DNA of 64,000 nucleotides from Paenibacillus illinoisensis NBRC 15959 (GTDB lineage Bacteria > Bacillota > Bacilli > Paenibacillales > Paenibacillaceae). A program made the translations under genes and the position numbers. Shown here piece after piece: positions 25,796 to 33,101 of the stretch (positions are counted from its first letter, which is position 1; every line of letters begins with the position of its first letter). Below the pieces are notes generated by a model. That model was not told the DNA's origin. It was given only the letters and a program-made list of their open reading frames with translations, and searched no databases. The stretch is from positions 62,001-126,000 of the forward strand of contig NZ_BIME01000013.1 of assembly GCF_004000925.1 (NCBI RefSeq), given 5' to 3'.

Positions 25796-26167
25796 ATGAA
25801 AACACGTTTCTGGTTGCTGTATGTACTACCCATATTATTGCTTGTTCTGTTTGTAGCCATCATGGCCACAGGGTCATTTCTCAAAAAACCATTTGGTACA
25901 CAGGATCGCTTGCTTGAATCCGTACAAACCTTGGAAAAGCAAGTGGAGAAAAAACAGTGGACTGAGGCCAAGTCTCAAATTGAATATGCATTGCAAGCCT
26001 GGGACCGTATCGTCAATCGTATTCAGTTTAGTGTGGAACGTGAGACCATTTACGACATTCTGGGTACCCTTGCACGAATTAGGGGAGGCGTTGCCGCTGA
26101 AGATGATCAGGCGATTATGGAGGAGATTTATTATTTCTACGTCCTATGGGAGAATCTCGGAGATTAG
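25796..26167 (+). CDS. DUF4363 family protein
   Basis: A 123-residue protein with one N-terminal membrane segment (residues about 7-27, LLYVLPILLLVLFVAIM) and a helical extracytoplasmic domain rich in charged residues (TLEKQVEKKQWTEAKSQIEYA). This matches DUF4363 proteins, which accompany YetF-type proteins and have unknown function. The start ATG lies behind GGAGG, and the pair shares a terminator downstream. The two products probably act in the same membrane complex, which is inference from their constant pairing. Confidence 0.87.
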   Translation: MKTRFWLLYVLPILLLVLFVAIMATGSFLKKPFGTQDRLLESVQTLEKQVEKKQWTEAKSQIEYALQAWDRIVNRIQFSVERETIYDILGTLARIRGGVAAEDDQAIMEEIYYFYVLWENLGD

Positions 26168-26194
26168 TGGTATACAAAATAACAAATGATGCAG

Positions 26195-26233
26195 AAAGGC
26201 ACCTCCTTTATCGCAAAAGGAAGTGCCTTTTTG
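26195..26233 (+). terminator. Terminator of the YetF/DUF4363 unit
   Basis: A hairpin pairs AAAGGCAC (from 26195) with GTGCCTTT (ending about 26230), extended inward by TCCTTT/AAAGGA, and is followed by TTTTT. It separates this unit from the converging M50 gene. Confidence 0.8.
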
Positions 26234-26240
26234 AACGCAT

Positions 26241-26948
26241 TTAGGCGTTTCGCGAACGTACACCACGTGAACGTTGACTGCGAGATGTACCTTCTTTGCG
26301 GAAAAACAGACTCAGCGCCCCCTTTGCACACCACAGCGCAAACAAGGCAAAGAGTGTACCCCAGAACAGGGCTGGCAGGAACGTCTGTTGAGCCAGATTT
26401 GCTGCATCCCCTGCCCGTGAAGGCTGTGTCCAGGACATGAAACCGACATACATGGCACTAACCACAGACTCTTCCAGGGTCAAGAAAGCAAGTAACAGAT
26501 AGTAGTACTTCACGATTTTGGCGCCAAAGATCATAATCACGACATTCAGAGCAATGAAGCCTGTAAGCCATAACATGCCGAATTCTCCTCGTACATATAA
26601 CAAAAGAGAAACCAGTGCTACAGCGGTCATGATACCCAGCCCCCACATATGCAGCCCTTTGCGGTATAGATAAAATAACAACCATGCAAAAAGGGAGGCC
26701 GTGATATATCCTGCCAATGACACCAGAATTGATCTGCCTGGTGTTAACATAGATGAGTATGTGACACCGCTGTGATCAGCGTATAATTCGATTCGTAATA
26801 CTTTTCCGGATAACAGCAGGGTCATTAAAGCATGGCCGAATTCATGAATCATTGTGTCCAGATTCCGGAACAACGAAGAAAACGGAATAAAACGTGTTAG
26901 AAAAACTGAAGCCACCAAAAACAATATGGTTTTGAGCCATTTATTCAA
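26241..26948 (-). CDS. M50-family membrane metallopeptidase
   Basis: A 235-residue membrane protein with the zinc-protease motif HEFGH at residues 35-39, placed just after the first membrane helix, as in M50B peptidases. Around five to six hydrophobic segments follow (SILVSLAGYITASLFAWLLF, LGIMTAVALVSLLL, LWLTGFIALNVVIMIF, and others). The tail after 215 is basic. Such proteins are site-2 protease relatives, but the target is unknown. The gene is monocistronic. The start ATG is preceded by GAGGGAACACG. Confidence 0.87.
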   Translation of the reverse strand: MNKWLKTILFLVASVFLTRFIPFSSLFRNLDTMIHEFGHALMTLLLSGKVLRIELYADHSGVTYSSMLTPGRSILVSLAGYITASLFAWLLFYLYRKGLHMWGLGIMTAVALVSLLLYVRGEFGMLWLTGFIALNVVIMIFGAKIVKYYYLLLAFLTLEESVVSAMYVGFMSWTQPSRAGDAANLAQQTFLPALFWGTLFALFALWCAKGALSLFFRKEGTSRSQRSRGVRSRNA

Positions 26949-26994
26949 TTCCGTGTTCCCTCCCCATCACCGACTAAACATGCCCATCGTTATA

Positions 26995-27471
26995 CTACGT
27001 ATCAACCCTCTTCTCGTTTCTCATGGAAAAGTGGGCTGCACAATATTCCATCCACCAGCAGAAGCTGCGATTATGCCCAATGAAGAAAGAAGACAAATCA
27101 TAACGTCCCTTCTCAACCTCGAGCGTAACGAGCAGCCGATTTCGCATATGCTTCAGTGCATATTGGACGAATTGATCAGCGGCTTCACTTTGCACTAGTG
27201 TAACATAAGCATATAACGAATGGTCTACCGGTTCATCTAGCGGACTCACTCCGGCACATGAAAACTCGGTCGCAACGCCAGCTTGCTGAAGCAAGGATAA
27301 GGCTTCGTGCAGCTCCGCATCTATTTCTACACCGTTCCACAATACCGTTTTCTTCGCAGACACGGTATATTTATCGCGTTCCGTCCAGTGCAGCAGCTCC
27401 TGCTTGCGTCTTCTCCATAGATGAGGCGGCTGCTGACTTAGCAATACTTCCTGTTCTTCACTTGGACCCAT
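26995..27471 (-). CDS. Hypothetical protein
   Basis: A 158-residue soluble protein that I do not recognise. It begins MGPSEEQEVLLSQQPPHLWR and has a basic N-terminal region, a central EFSCAGVSP segment with one cysteine, and a C-terminal FIGHNRSFCWWMEYCAAHF stretch rich in aromatic residues and cysteine. The spacing of Cys, His and acidic residues does not form a clear metal site. A strong GGTAGGAGGAG ribosome binding site precedes the ATG at 27471, so it is likely a real gene. It lies between the M50 gene and the znu operon on the same strand, with two hairpins separating it from znuA. Confidence 0.65.
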   Translation of the reverse strand: MGPSEEQEVLLSQQPPHLWRRRKQELLHWTERDKYTVSAKKTVLWNGVEIDAELHEALSLLQQAGVATEFSCAGVSPLDEPVDHSLYAYVTLVQSEAADQFVQYALKHMRNRLLVTLEVEKGRYDLSSFFIGHNRSFCWWMEYCAAHFSMRNEKRVDT

Positions 27472-27519
27472 AAGCTTCTCCTCCTACCCCATTGGTCCTC
27501 CGATAGCATCTTACACAAC

Positions 27520-27543
27520 GAAAAGAGCACATCGCTGTGCTCT
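27520..27543 (-). terminator. Second terminator hairpin after znuA
   Basis: A perfect eight-base-pair stem AGAGCACA/TGTGCTCT (27524-27531, 27536-27543) has a TCGC loop, followed on the minus strand by TTTTCG. Confidence 0.7.
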
Positions 27544-27562
27544 CTGCGTGGCAAAAGGCAAA

Positions 27563-27581
27563 GGAATGGCACGGCCATTCC
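27563..27581 (-). terminator. First hairpin after znuA
   Basis: A perfect GGAATGGC/GCCATTCC stem with a three-base loop lies 56 bases past the znuA stop, followed on the minus strand by TTTGCCTTTTGCC. It may act with the neighbouring hairpin as a tandem terminator. Confidence 0.5.
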
Positions 27582-27636
27582 TCAGCATGTTGTACCATTG
27601 TACCTTTTTCGATGACTGGTATCAAATGGGTTTTCA

Positions 27637-28779
27637 TTATTCATTCAGAGCCAGTTTGAGGGCCTCCAGGTTCTGCTCCATTACACCAATGTAGTCCAGA
27701 CCCGCAGCAATCTCCTCTTCAGTTAATCCTTCAATCGGATTCAATACTGCTGTTTTGGCACCCACTTCACTGGCGATGGTCTCGGATACTTTGGAAGATA
27801 CCAGTGTTTCGAAGAAAATCGTTTTGACCTGATGTTCCTTGGCAAAATCGATTACAGATGCCATCTGTGCTGCAGATGGCTCTTGCTCGGGAGACAACCC
27901 GGCGATAGGTACTTGCTGCAGTCCATACTGCTGTGCAAGATAGCCGAACGCTGCATGCTGTGTAATGAAATCTTTCCGTTTGCTGTCGGTTACAGCCGCT
28001 TTAAATTCTTGATCAAGTGTCTCCAGCTTAGCGATGTACGCATCCGCATTTTTCTTGAATTGTTCGGCATGTTTCGGTGCAGCTTGTGCCAGTCCGGCTT
28101 CGATGTTCCGCACTTCCTGAACAGCCAGCACAGGTGATAACCAAACGTGCGGATCAAGTCCGCCATGATCATGTGAATGCCCTTCTTCTTTGCCGGCATC
28201 ATGTTCATGGTCATGCTCTTCCGTCGTCGCTTCATCTGCATGGTCATGGTCATGCTCTTCTGCAGCAGCTTCTTCCCCATGCTTGTGATCATGCTCTTCT
28301 GTCGTTGCTTCATCTGCATGATCATGGTCGTGTTCATCTGCACTAGAGTCCCCATGATGATGACCGTCTTCTACGCCTTCAAGCAGATCAATGCCTTGGC
28401 TTGCTTCAACTTGTACCAGCTTGTCATTACTCAAACTATCCTTAACTTGATCAATCCATGATTCCATGCCAGCACCATTATAGACAAGTACATCTGCTGT
28501 CTCGATGCTTGCTATATCCTGAGGTGTTGGCTCCCAGTCATGAGGCTCCATACCAGCAGGAACGAGTGTATGTACATCAGCCAGATCTCCTGCTACATTT
28601 TTGGTGAACTCATACATCGGATAAAAGCTAACCTGTACGTTCAATTTTTTCTCAGTTGCCGCAGGAGTACTTGTTGAAGCTGCATCCGAATCGGATGCGG
28701 GTTTGGTTTGTCCGCAACCTGCTACAATAAGTGTGAGACTGAAAAGCAGCCCCATTGCTGATTTTTTACTGAATTTCAT
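27637..28779 (-). CDS. znuA: Zinc ABC transporter substrate-binding lipoprotein
   Basis: A 380-residue zinc-binding lipoprotein. A signal peptide ends in a lipobox at residues 18-22 (IVAGC, lipidated Cys22). Cluster 9 ABC ligands are recognisable: His80 in GMEPHDWEP, His211 in DPHVWLSP, and a histidine in TQHAAFGYL. Between them, residues 140-205 form a long His/Asp/Glu-rich loop built of repeats, typical of ZnuA/AdcA proteins and thought to capture or sense zinc. The gene overlaps znuB by 14 bases and is the last gene of the Zur-controlled znuCBA operon. Confidence 0.95.
   Translation of the reverse strand: MKFSKKSAMGLLFSLTLIVAGCGQTKPASDSDAASTSTPAATEKKLNVQVSFYPMYEFTKNVAGDLADVHTLVPAGMEPHDWEPTPQDIASIETADVLVYNGAGMESWIDQVKDSLSNDKLVQVEASQGIDLLEGVEDGHHHGDSSADEHDHDHADEATTEEHDHKHGEEAAAEEHDHDHADEATTEEHDHEHDAGKEEGHSHDHGGLDPHVWLSPVLAVQEVRNIEAGLAQAAPKHAEQFKKNADAYIAKLETLDQEFKAAVTDSKRKDFITQHAAFGYLAQQYGLQQVPIAGLSPEQEPSAAQMASVIDFAKEHQVKTIFFETLVSSKVSETIASEVGAKTAVLNPIEGLTEEEIAAGLDYIGVMEQNLEALKLALNE
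28207..28332. repeat. Repeat within znuA coding the His-rich loop
   Basis: Two 16-residue copies of HDHDHADEATTEEHDH occur at residues 150-165 and 176-191 of ZnuA, 78 bases apart at DNA level. The intervening HKHGEEAAAEE is a diverged copy. Such internal repeats can expand or contract by slippage. Confidence 0.85.
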
Positions 28780-29659
28780 GTGGTGTATTCTCCCTTGATT
28801 GTATTAATATCCTTGCGCGCTGCTGTTTTACTTCCTTGCGGTGCTGTTTACGATTGTATAGTTGAATCAGCTTTTGCGCTGATATTCCAGTCAATAGAAA
28901 GGCCAGCAAAATGAGTGCGATCGTCCCGCCTGGCGGTGTATTCAAATGGTAAGATGTGGTTAATCCGCCAAAAATGCCGATTAACCCGGTAATGACGGCA
29001 ATGACCAATGCAGCAGCGAAGCTGCGAGAGATTCGAAGTGCCAGCGCAGCTGGCAGCACAATCAATGCGGATACAAGCAGTACTCCAACGATCGGCATGG
29101 CCGAAGCAACCGTCAGACCTATCATTACGGCGAAGGCAAACGATAAACCTCTGACCTGAACGCCCCCAATAGAGGCTGTCTCTTCGTCAAATGTCAAATT
29201 ATATAACGGTCTCCGTAGTACAATGAAAAAAACCAACCCAATGACGCATACAGCTGCCATCATCCATAACTGAACATTGCTGACTGCAACGATGGAACCG
29301 AACAGATAGGAACTGAAGGTCTTGGACAAATTTGTTTTCAGACTCATAAGCACCACAGCCAGTGCCAGGCCTGAGGTCATGATAATCGCCACTGGCACTT
29401 CACTATATGTACGATAGCTTCTCCGCAGTTGTTCGACCAGTAACGCACCAATGACAGCAATTGCAAACCCGCAGATTACCGGGTTGAGATTCATGACTGA
29501 ACCAAGGGCCACTCCCGCCAGAGAAACATGGGACAGCGTATCGGCCATCAGCACCTGCCTCCGAAGCATCAGGTAGACCCCAAGAATCGGAGCAATAATG
29601 CCAATCAGTCCGCCTGCCCAAAAGGCTCGCTGCATGAATTCGTACTCAAACACTGCCAT
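28766..29659 (-). CDS. znuB: Zinc ABC transporter permease
   Basis: A 297-residue ABC-3 type permease with about eight membrane segments, including the conserved ADTLSHVSLAGVALG region and LVSALIVLPAALAL. It forms the channel of the ZnuABC zinc importer. The first ATG (29659) overlaps znuC by 55 bases. A GTG at 29653 is better spaced from GAGGA and would remove two residues, and a third candidate ATG lies at 29635. The basic C-terminal tail (KQHRKEVKQQRARILIQ) is cytoplasmic. Confidence 0.93.
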   Translation of the reverse strand: MAVFEYEFMQRAFWAGGLIGIIAPILGVYLMLRRQVLMADTLSHVSLAGVALGSVMNLNPVICGFAIAVIGALLVEQLRRSYRTYSEVPVAIIMTSGLALAVVLMSLKTNLSKTFSSYLFGSIVAVSNVQLWMMAAVCVIGLVFFIVLRRPLYNLTFDEETASIGGVQVRGLSFAFAVMIGLTVASAMPIVGVLLVSALIVLPAALALRISRSFAAALVIAVITGLIGIFGGLTTSYHLNTPPGGTIALILLAFLLTGISAQKLIQLYNRKQHRKEVKQQRARILIQSRENTPHEIQ

Positions 29660-30312
29660 TCCTCACTTTCTTGACGCTCCAGGGTGATCGTCCGGTCCAA
29701 TCGGTTGGCCATCTCTTCGAGGCCATGAGTCACCATAATAATGGTCAATCCATGGACATCTGCATAGTGTCGCATCAGATCATAGAAACCTTCCCGGCTG
29801 CGGCGGTCCATGCCCGTTGTCGGCTCATCCAGAACTAGAACTTGGGGCTGTCCTGCCAGAGCTCTGGCGATGCAGATGCGCTGCTTCTGTCCACCCGACA
29901 GTTCGCCTACCCGTGTATTGCGATATTCCCACATGCCGACTTCTCGAAGACTGCGTTCGACTATGGCTTCCTGTTCGGGTGAGAATTTTCGGAATAGACC
30001 AAGCTTGCGATAACATCCCGATCGTACCAGTTCAATGACTGTACTGGGAAACCCACTGTTGAATGATGCCACCTGCTGGGGCACATATCCGATCTCCAGT
30101 TTGTTGCCATTGTTGTTCTGAATATTCATATGTACCGTGCCGCTCCAGGGCTGTAACAGCCCCAGCAGCAATTTCAGCATGGTTGTCTTCGCCGAACCAT
30201 TAGGTCCGGTAATGCCTACAAACTCGCCCACATGAATATCCAGCGATAATTGATCAATGACGGGCTCTTTGCCATATCCAAAAACCACGTCGCGCATGGA
30301 AGATAGAATCAT
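29605..30312 (-). CDS. znuC: Zinc ABC transporter ATP-binding protein
   Basis: A 235-residue ABC ATPase energising ZnuABC. Walker A reads GPNGSAKT (residues 36-43), with alanine where glycine is usual. The Bacillus zinc-transporter ATPase also departs from glycine here as I remember it, so this may be a family feature. The signature LSGGQKQR, Walker B VLVLDEP and switch histidine (VTHG) are intact. The start has a weak GAGGA. The operon is preceded by a Zur box 11 bases upstream of the start codon. The C-terminal WQCLSTNSC extension has its own cysteines. Confidence 0.95.
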   Translation of the reverse strand: MILSSMRDVVFGYGKEPVIDQLSLDIHVGEFVGITGPNGSAKTTMLKLLLGLLQPWSGTVHMNIQNNNGNKLEIGYVPQQVASFNSGFPSTVIELVRSGCYRKLGLFRKFSPEQEAIVERSLREVGMWEYRNTRVGELSGGQKQRICIARALAGQPQVLVLDEPTTGMDRRSREGFYDLMRHYADVHGLTIIMVTHGLEEMANRLDRTITLERQESEEWQCLSTNSCSEPFGQAD

Positions 30313-30322
30313 GGTAGTTCCT

Positions 30323-30345
30323 CTTTTCGTAAATATTACGATTTA
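30323..30345 (-). promoter_or_regulatory. Zur box of the znuCBA operon
   Basis: The 23 bases contain TCGTAA and TTACGA around an ATA centre, fitting the Bacillus Zur consensus TAAATCGTAATnATTACGATTTA closely. The site begins 11 bases before znuC, so bound Zur would block transcription when zinc is sufficient. Confidence 0.88.
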
Positions 30346-30361
30346 AAAACGACAAAAAAAA

Positions 30362-30511
30362 TTATCTCGTTTCCCGGTGAATCGTCATTTTCTTCAATCG
30401 TGGTGAATATTTTTTCATTTCAAGACGCTCCGGGTGGTTACGTTTGTTCTTCGTCGTGGTATAGTTGCGATCCCCGCACTCTGTACAAGCTAAAGTTACA
30501 ATGACTCTCAT
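30362..30511 (-). CDS. rpmG: 50S ribosomal protein L33, zinc-poor form
   Basis: A 49-residue L33 starting MRVIVTLACTECGDRNYTTT, with ATG at 30511 behind AAAGGAGG. The usual zinc-binding L33 has two CxxC pairs. Here the first is kept (CTEC, residues 9-12), but the second is gone (KKYSPRLKK, Ser and Leu in place of the cysteines). It therefore should not hold zinc and resembles the zinc-free paralogues made under zinc starvation. A Zur box overlies its promoter, and the gene lies just upstream of znuC, which supports that role. Confidence 0.9.
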   Translation of the reverse strand: MRVIVTLACTECGDRNYTTTKNKRNHPERLEMKKYSPRLKKMTIHRETR

Positions 30512-30530
30512 GGTTGTGACCTCCTTTTGT

Positions 30531-30553
30531 TTAATCGTAAATATTACTGTTTA
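30531..30553 (-). promoter_or_regulatory. Zur box of rpmG
   Basis: TTAATCGTAA, ATA and TTACTGTTTA form an imperfect Zur palindrome 20 bases before the rpmG start, with two changes in the right arm. It would tie expression of the zinc-free L33 to zinc shortage. Confidence 0.8.
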
Positions 30554-30581
30554 ATGATACTATCCTATCCTTTTTCTATTG

Positions 30582-31781
30582 TCAACCCCATGATGGAAAG
30601 GGATCTTTCAGTTCACGCCAGTTAAGCTGCATCTCTTCTTCGGTAAGCAAAGTATTGTCCAATGTTCGCTCAATCTCTGCCCTGTCCATATCAATTCCGA
30701 TAAATACCAATTTCGTTACCCGGTCTCCCCATGTATCATCCCAATCCGGAATGGCTGGCAACGTATCTCCAAAATGCATCTGCCGTTCCTCTTCGCTCAT
30801 CGCACCCACCCATAAGCCAGCTGGTCCAAGTTGCTTGGAGGTGCCTGCGTGACTGAAGGAAATAGCCATATGGTTCCGTGTAGCCAGCCACATCAACCCC
30901 TTGGATCTGACAATACTCTCCGGCCACTTGGCAATCCAGCGCAGCAATCGTTCCGGATGAAACGGACGTTTCCGATGGTATACAAACGAGTGAATGCCAT
31001 ACTCTTCCGTTTCCGGGGTGTGTTCTTCCTTCATTAATTCGCGGATCCAGCCTGCAGACTGACTGGCTTTCTCAAAATCAAACCGTCCCGTGTTCAATAT
31101 CTCCTTCGGATCAATCTGTCCGTGTGTCGTTCGAATCAGCTTGGCTTCGGGTTGCATCGCATGCAGAGCCTTTTCCAGCTTGAGCAATTCCTCCTCAGAG
31201 ACGAGATCACACTTGTTAAGAATCAGCACATCACAGAATTCAACCTGATCGGTCAATAGATGCACGATTCCCCGGACATCGCCCTCTCCTGCTTCCTGAC
31301 CCCGATCCATTAATGTTTCTTTTGAATAAAAGTCCCGCCAGAACTGCGCCGCATCCACAACGGTTACCATGGTGTCGAGCCTAGTGAATTTCGTTAAATC
31401 AATTCCAAGTTCTTCATCGATATAGGTAAACGTCTGTGCAACGGGAACAGGCTCTCCAATACCCGTCGATTCAATCAGGATATAGTCAAAAGAACCATCC
31501 AGAGCGAGACGTTCCACTTCTTTCAGGAGATCTTCCCGAAGCGTGCAGCAGATACAGCCGTTGGACATCTCCACGAGCTTCTCGTCAATACGTGATAACC
31601 CTCCTCCATCTCGAATTAACCCGGCATCGATGTTTACTTCACTCAGGTCGTTTACGATGACGGCGACTCTCATACCTTCCCGATTATGTAGCACGTGATT
31701 CAATAGGGTTGTTTTGCCTGCGCCCAGATATCCGCTTAATACGGTTACGGGTACCCGATGATTCTCTTGTTTTTCAGACAT
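30582..31781 (-). CDS. CobW/COG0523-family GTPase (YciC/ZagA-like zinc chaperone)
   Basis: A 399-residue G3E GTPase. Walker A is GYLGAGKTT at residues 17-25. The metal motif GCICCT (Cys76, Cys78, Cys79) is characteristic of COG0523 metallochaperones. A NKCD guanine-specificity motif lies near 206. The C-terminal half holds the CobW-C domain. In B. subtilis, the Zur-regulated member YciC (ZagA) delivers zinc to client proteins in zinc starvation; the Zur palindrome upstream here supports the same role. The start ATG lies behind GGAGGAA and diverges from the permease operon. Confidence 0.92.
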   Translation of the reverse strand: MSEKQENHRVPVTVLSGYLGAGKTTLLNHVLHNREGMRVAVIVNDLSEVNIDAGLIRDGGGLSRIDEKLVEMSNGCICCTLREDLLKEVERLALDGSFDYILIESTGIGEPVPVAQTFTYIDEELGIDLTKFTRLDTMVTVVDAAQFWRDFYSKETLMDRGQEAGEGDVRGIVHLLTDQVEFCDVLILNKCDLVSEEELLKLEKALHAMQPEAKLIRTTHGQIDPKEILNTGRFDFEKASQSAGWIRELMKEEHTPETEEYGIHSFVYHRKRPFHPERLLRWIAKWPESIVRSKGLMWLATRNHMAISFSHAGTSKQLGPAGLWVGAMSEEERQMHFGDTLPAIPDWDDTWGDRVTKLVFIGIDMDRAEIERTLDNTLLTEEEMQLNWRELKDPFPSWG

Positions 31782-31839
31782 GTCTATTCCTCCACTCCAA
31801 GGTTCTTTGATAAAAAGGAAGAACCAATATGTTTTTTGG

Positions 31840-31876
31840 TTGATTGTTAATCGTAAATATTACGATTAACAATCAA
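31840..31876. promoter_or_regulatory. Extended Zur palindrome before the CobW-type gene
   Basis: A perfect inverted repeat with 17-base arms and an ATA centre spans 37 bases. Its core (31847-31869) is a Zur box, TTAATCGTAA/TTACGATTAA. The arms extend well beyond the 23-base consensus. It lies 59 bases before the CobW-type start. Confidence 0.88.
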
Positions 31877-31930
31877 CACTATACTTGACTTAACTTTCGC
31901 TTGTCAACTTCTCGATTCAATACCAATGAA

Positions 31931-31953
31931 TAAATCGTAAAATTTATGATTAA
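31931..31953 (+). promoter_or_regulatory. Zur box of the permease operon
   Basis: TAAATCGTAA, AAT, TTATGATTAA is a Zur-type palindrome with two differences from the consensus. It lies 75 bases before the permease start, so the permease pair should be part of the zinc-starvation regulon. Confidence 0.72.
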
Positions 31954-32027
31954 AAGACCAAACTGCGTATGTTGCTTAAGGTACAAGCATATAGATTACT
32001 AAAAGTCCGGTTGTGGAGGTCTGTTGT

Positions 32028-33059
32028 ATGAAGCTTGCAGCCAATATGAAGCTCCTGTCCATCCTGGTTCCCTGCGCCTTTCTTGTTCCCGTGCTCATCA
32101 CGATGTCCTCTGATCTGAAACAGGCGTGGAACAGCGAAGCTTTGCAGAATATAAAAACCGTATTCATCGGTATCTTCCTTGAAGCTGCCCCTTTTCTACT
32201 TATCGGTGTACTGCTCTCTTCACTCATGCAGTGGTTCGTGTCGGAAGAAATGGTACGCAAGCTTACACCAAAGAACCCTGTTGGTGGAGTATTAGTGGCT
32301 GGTTTACTCGGCATCATATTTCCCATCTGTGAATGTGGCATGATACCGGTTGTTCGCCGTTTGATGCATAAAGGCATGCCTGCATACATTGCAGTTACAT
32401 TTATTCTTAGCGGCCCAGTAGTCAATCCGATCGTGTTTACCGCAACATTGCTCGCTTTTCCATCTCATCCCGAAATCACGATTGCCCGCATGGGACTGGC
32501 CTTTGCCGTCGCGGCTTCGATTGGCTTGTTGGTATATTTGTTTGTACGGCAGAATCCTCTGCGCAAAGCCAAGGTTGCCGTGACAGAGGTCAAGACTCAC
32601 TCCGCATTCAAAATGGCACATCCACCTAAGCACGACGACCACGACCATAACCATGAGAAAAACTGGCGCAGCTTCTTTATCCATGCCGGAGATGAATTTG
32701 TTGATATGAGCAAGTATTTGGTCATTGGTGCATTGATTACAGCCTGCATACAGACGTTTATTAGTCGAAATGACTTGATTGCGCTGGGGAACGGACCGGT
32801 TGCCTCCTATGTGTTTATGATGGGATTTGCTTATGTATTGTCTCTTTGTTCGACTTCCGATGCATTTGTAGCCTCTGCATTCTCGCATACCTTCGCTCTT
32901 GGTCCACTCATATCATTTCTTGTTCTTGGTCCTATGCTCGATTTCAAAAGCACACTGATGCTGCTGTCCACTTTCCGCACAAGGTTTGTCATTGGGTTAA
33001 GCATAGCCATTATTGTTCTCGTCTTCACTGGATCTTGGCTGATTAACCTTCTGGTGTAG
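32028..33059 (+). CDS. Permease of the UPF0718/DUF318 family (YcgR-like)
   Basis: A 343-residue integral membrane protein with about eight hydrophobic segments. A conserved CECG motif lies at residues 101-104 (IIFPICECGMIPV), LSGPVVNPIV at 127-136, and LCSTSDAF at 273-280. A cytoplasmic loop near 200-209 is rich in His and Asp (KHDDHDHNHE). The family is an uncharacterised permease often associated with metal genes. The chosen ATG has GGAGGT seven bases upstream; an in-frame GTG 15 bases earlier is less suitable. A Zur box precedes it and a TIGR03943-type partner follows. Confidence 0.88.
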   Translation: MKLAANMKLLSILVPCAFLVPVLITMSSDLKQAWNSEALQNIKTVFIGIFLEAAPFLLIGVLLSSLMQWFVSEEMVRKLTPKNPVGGVLVAGLLGIIFPICECGMIPVVRRLMHKGMPAYIAVTFILSGPVVNPIVFTATLLAFPSHPEITIARMGLAFAVAASIGLLVYLFVRQNPLRKAKVAVTEVKTHSAFKMAHPPKHDDHDHNHEKNWRSFFIHAGDEFVDMSKYLVIGALITACIQTFISRNDLIALGNGPVASYVFMMGFAYVLSLCSTSDAFVASAFSHTFALGPLISFLVLGPMLDFKSTLMLLSTFRTRFVIGLSIAIIVLVFTGSWLINLLV

Positions 33060-33101
33060 CGTATATGCTCATTTCATTGAAGATTGTAAAGAGGTGATTA
33101 G

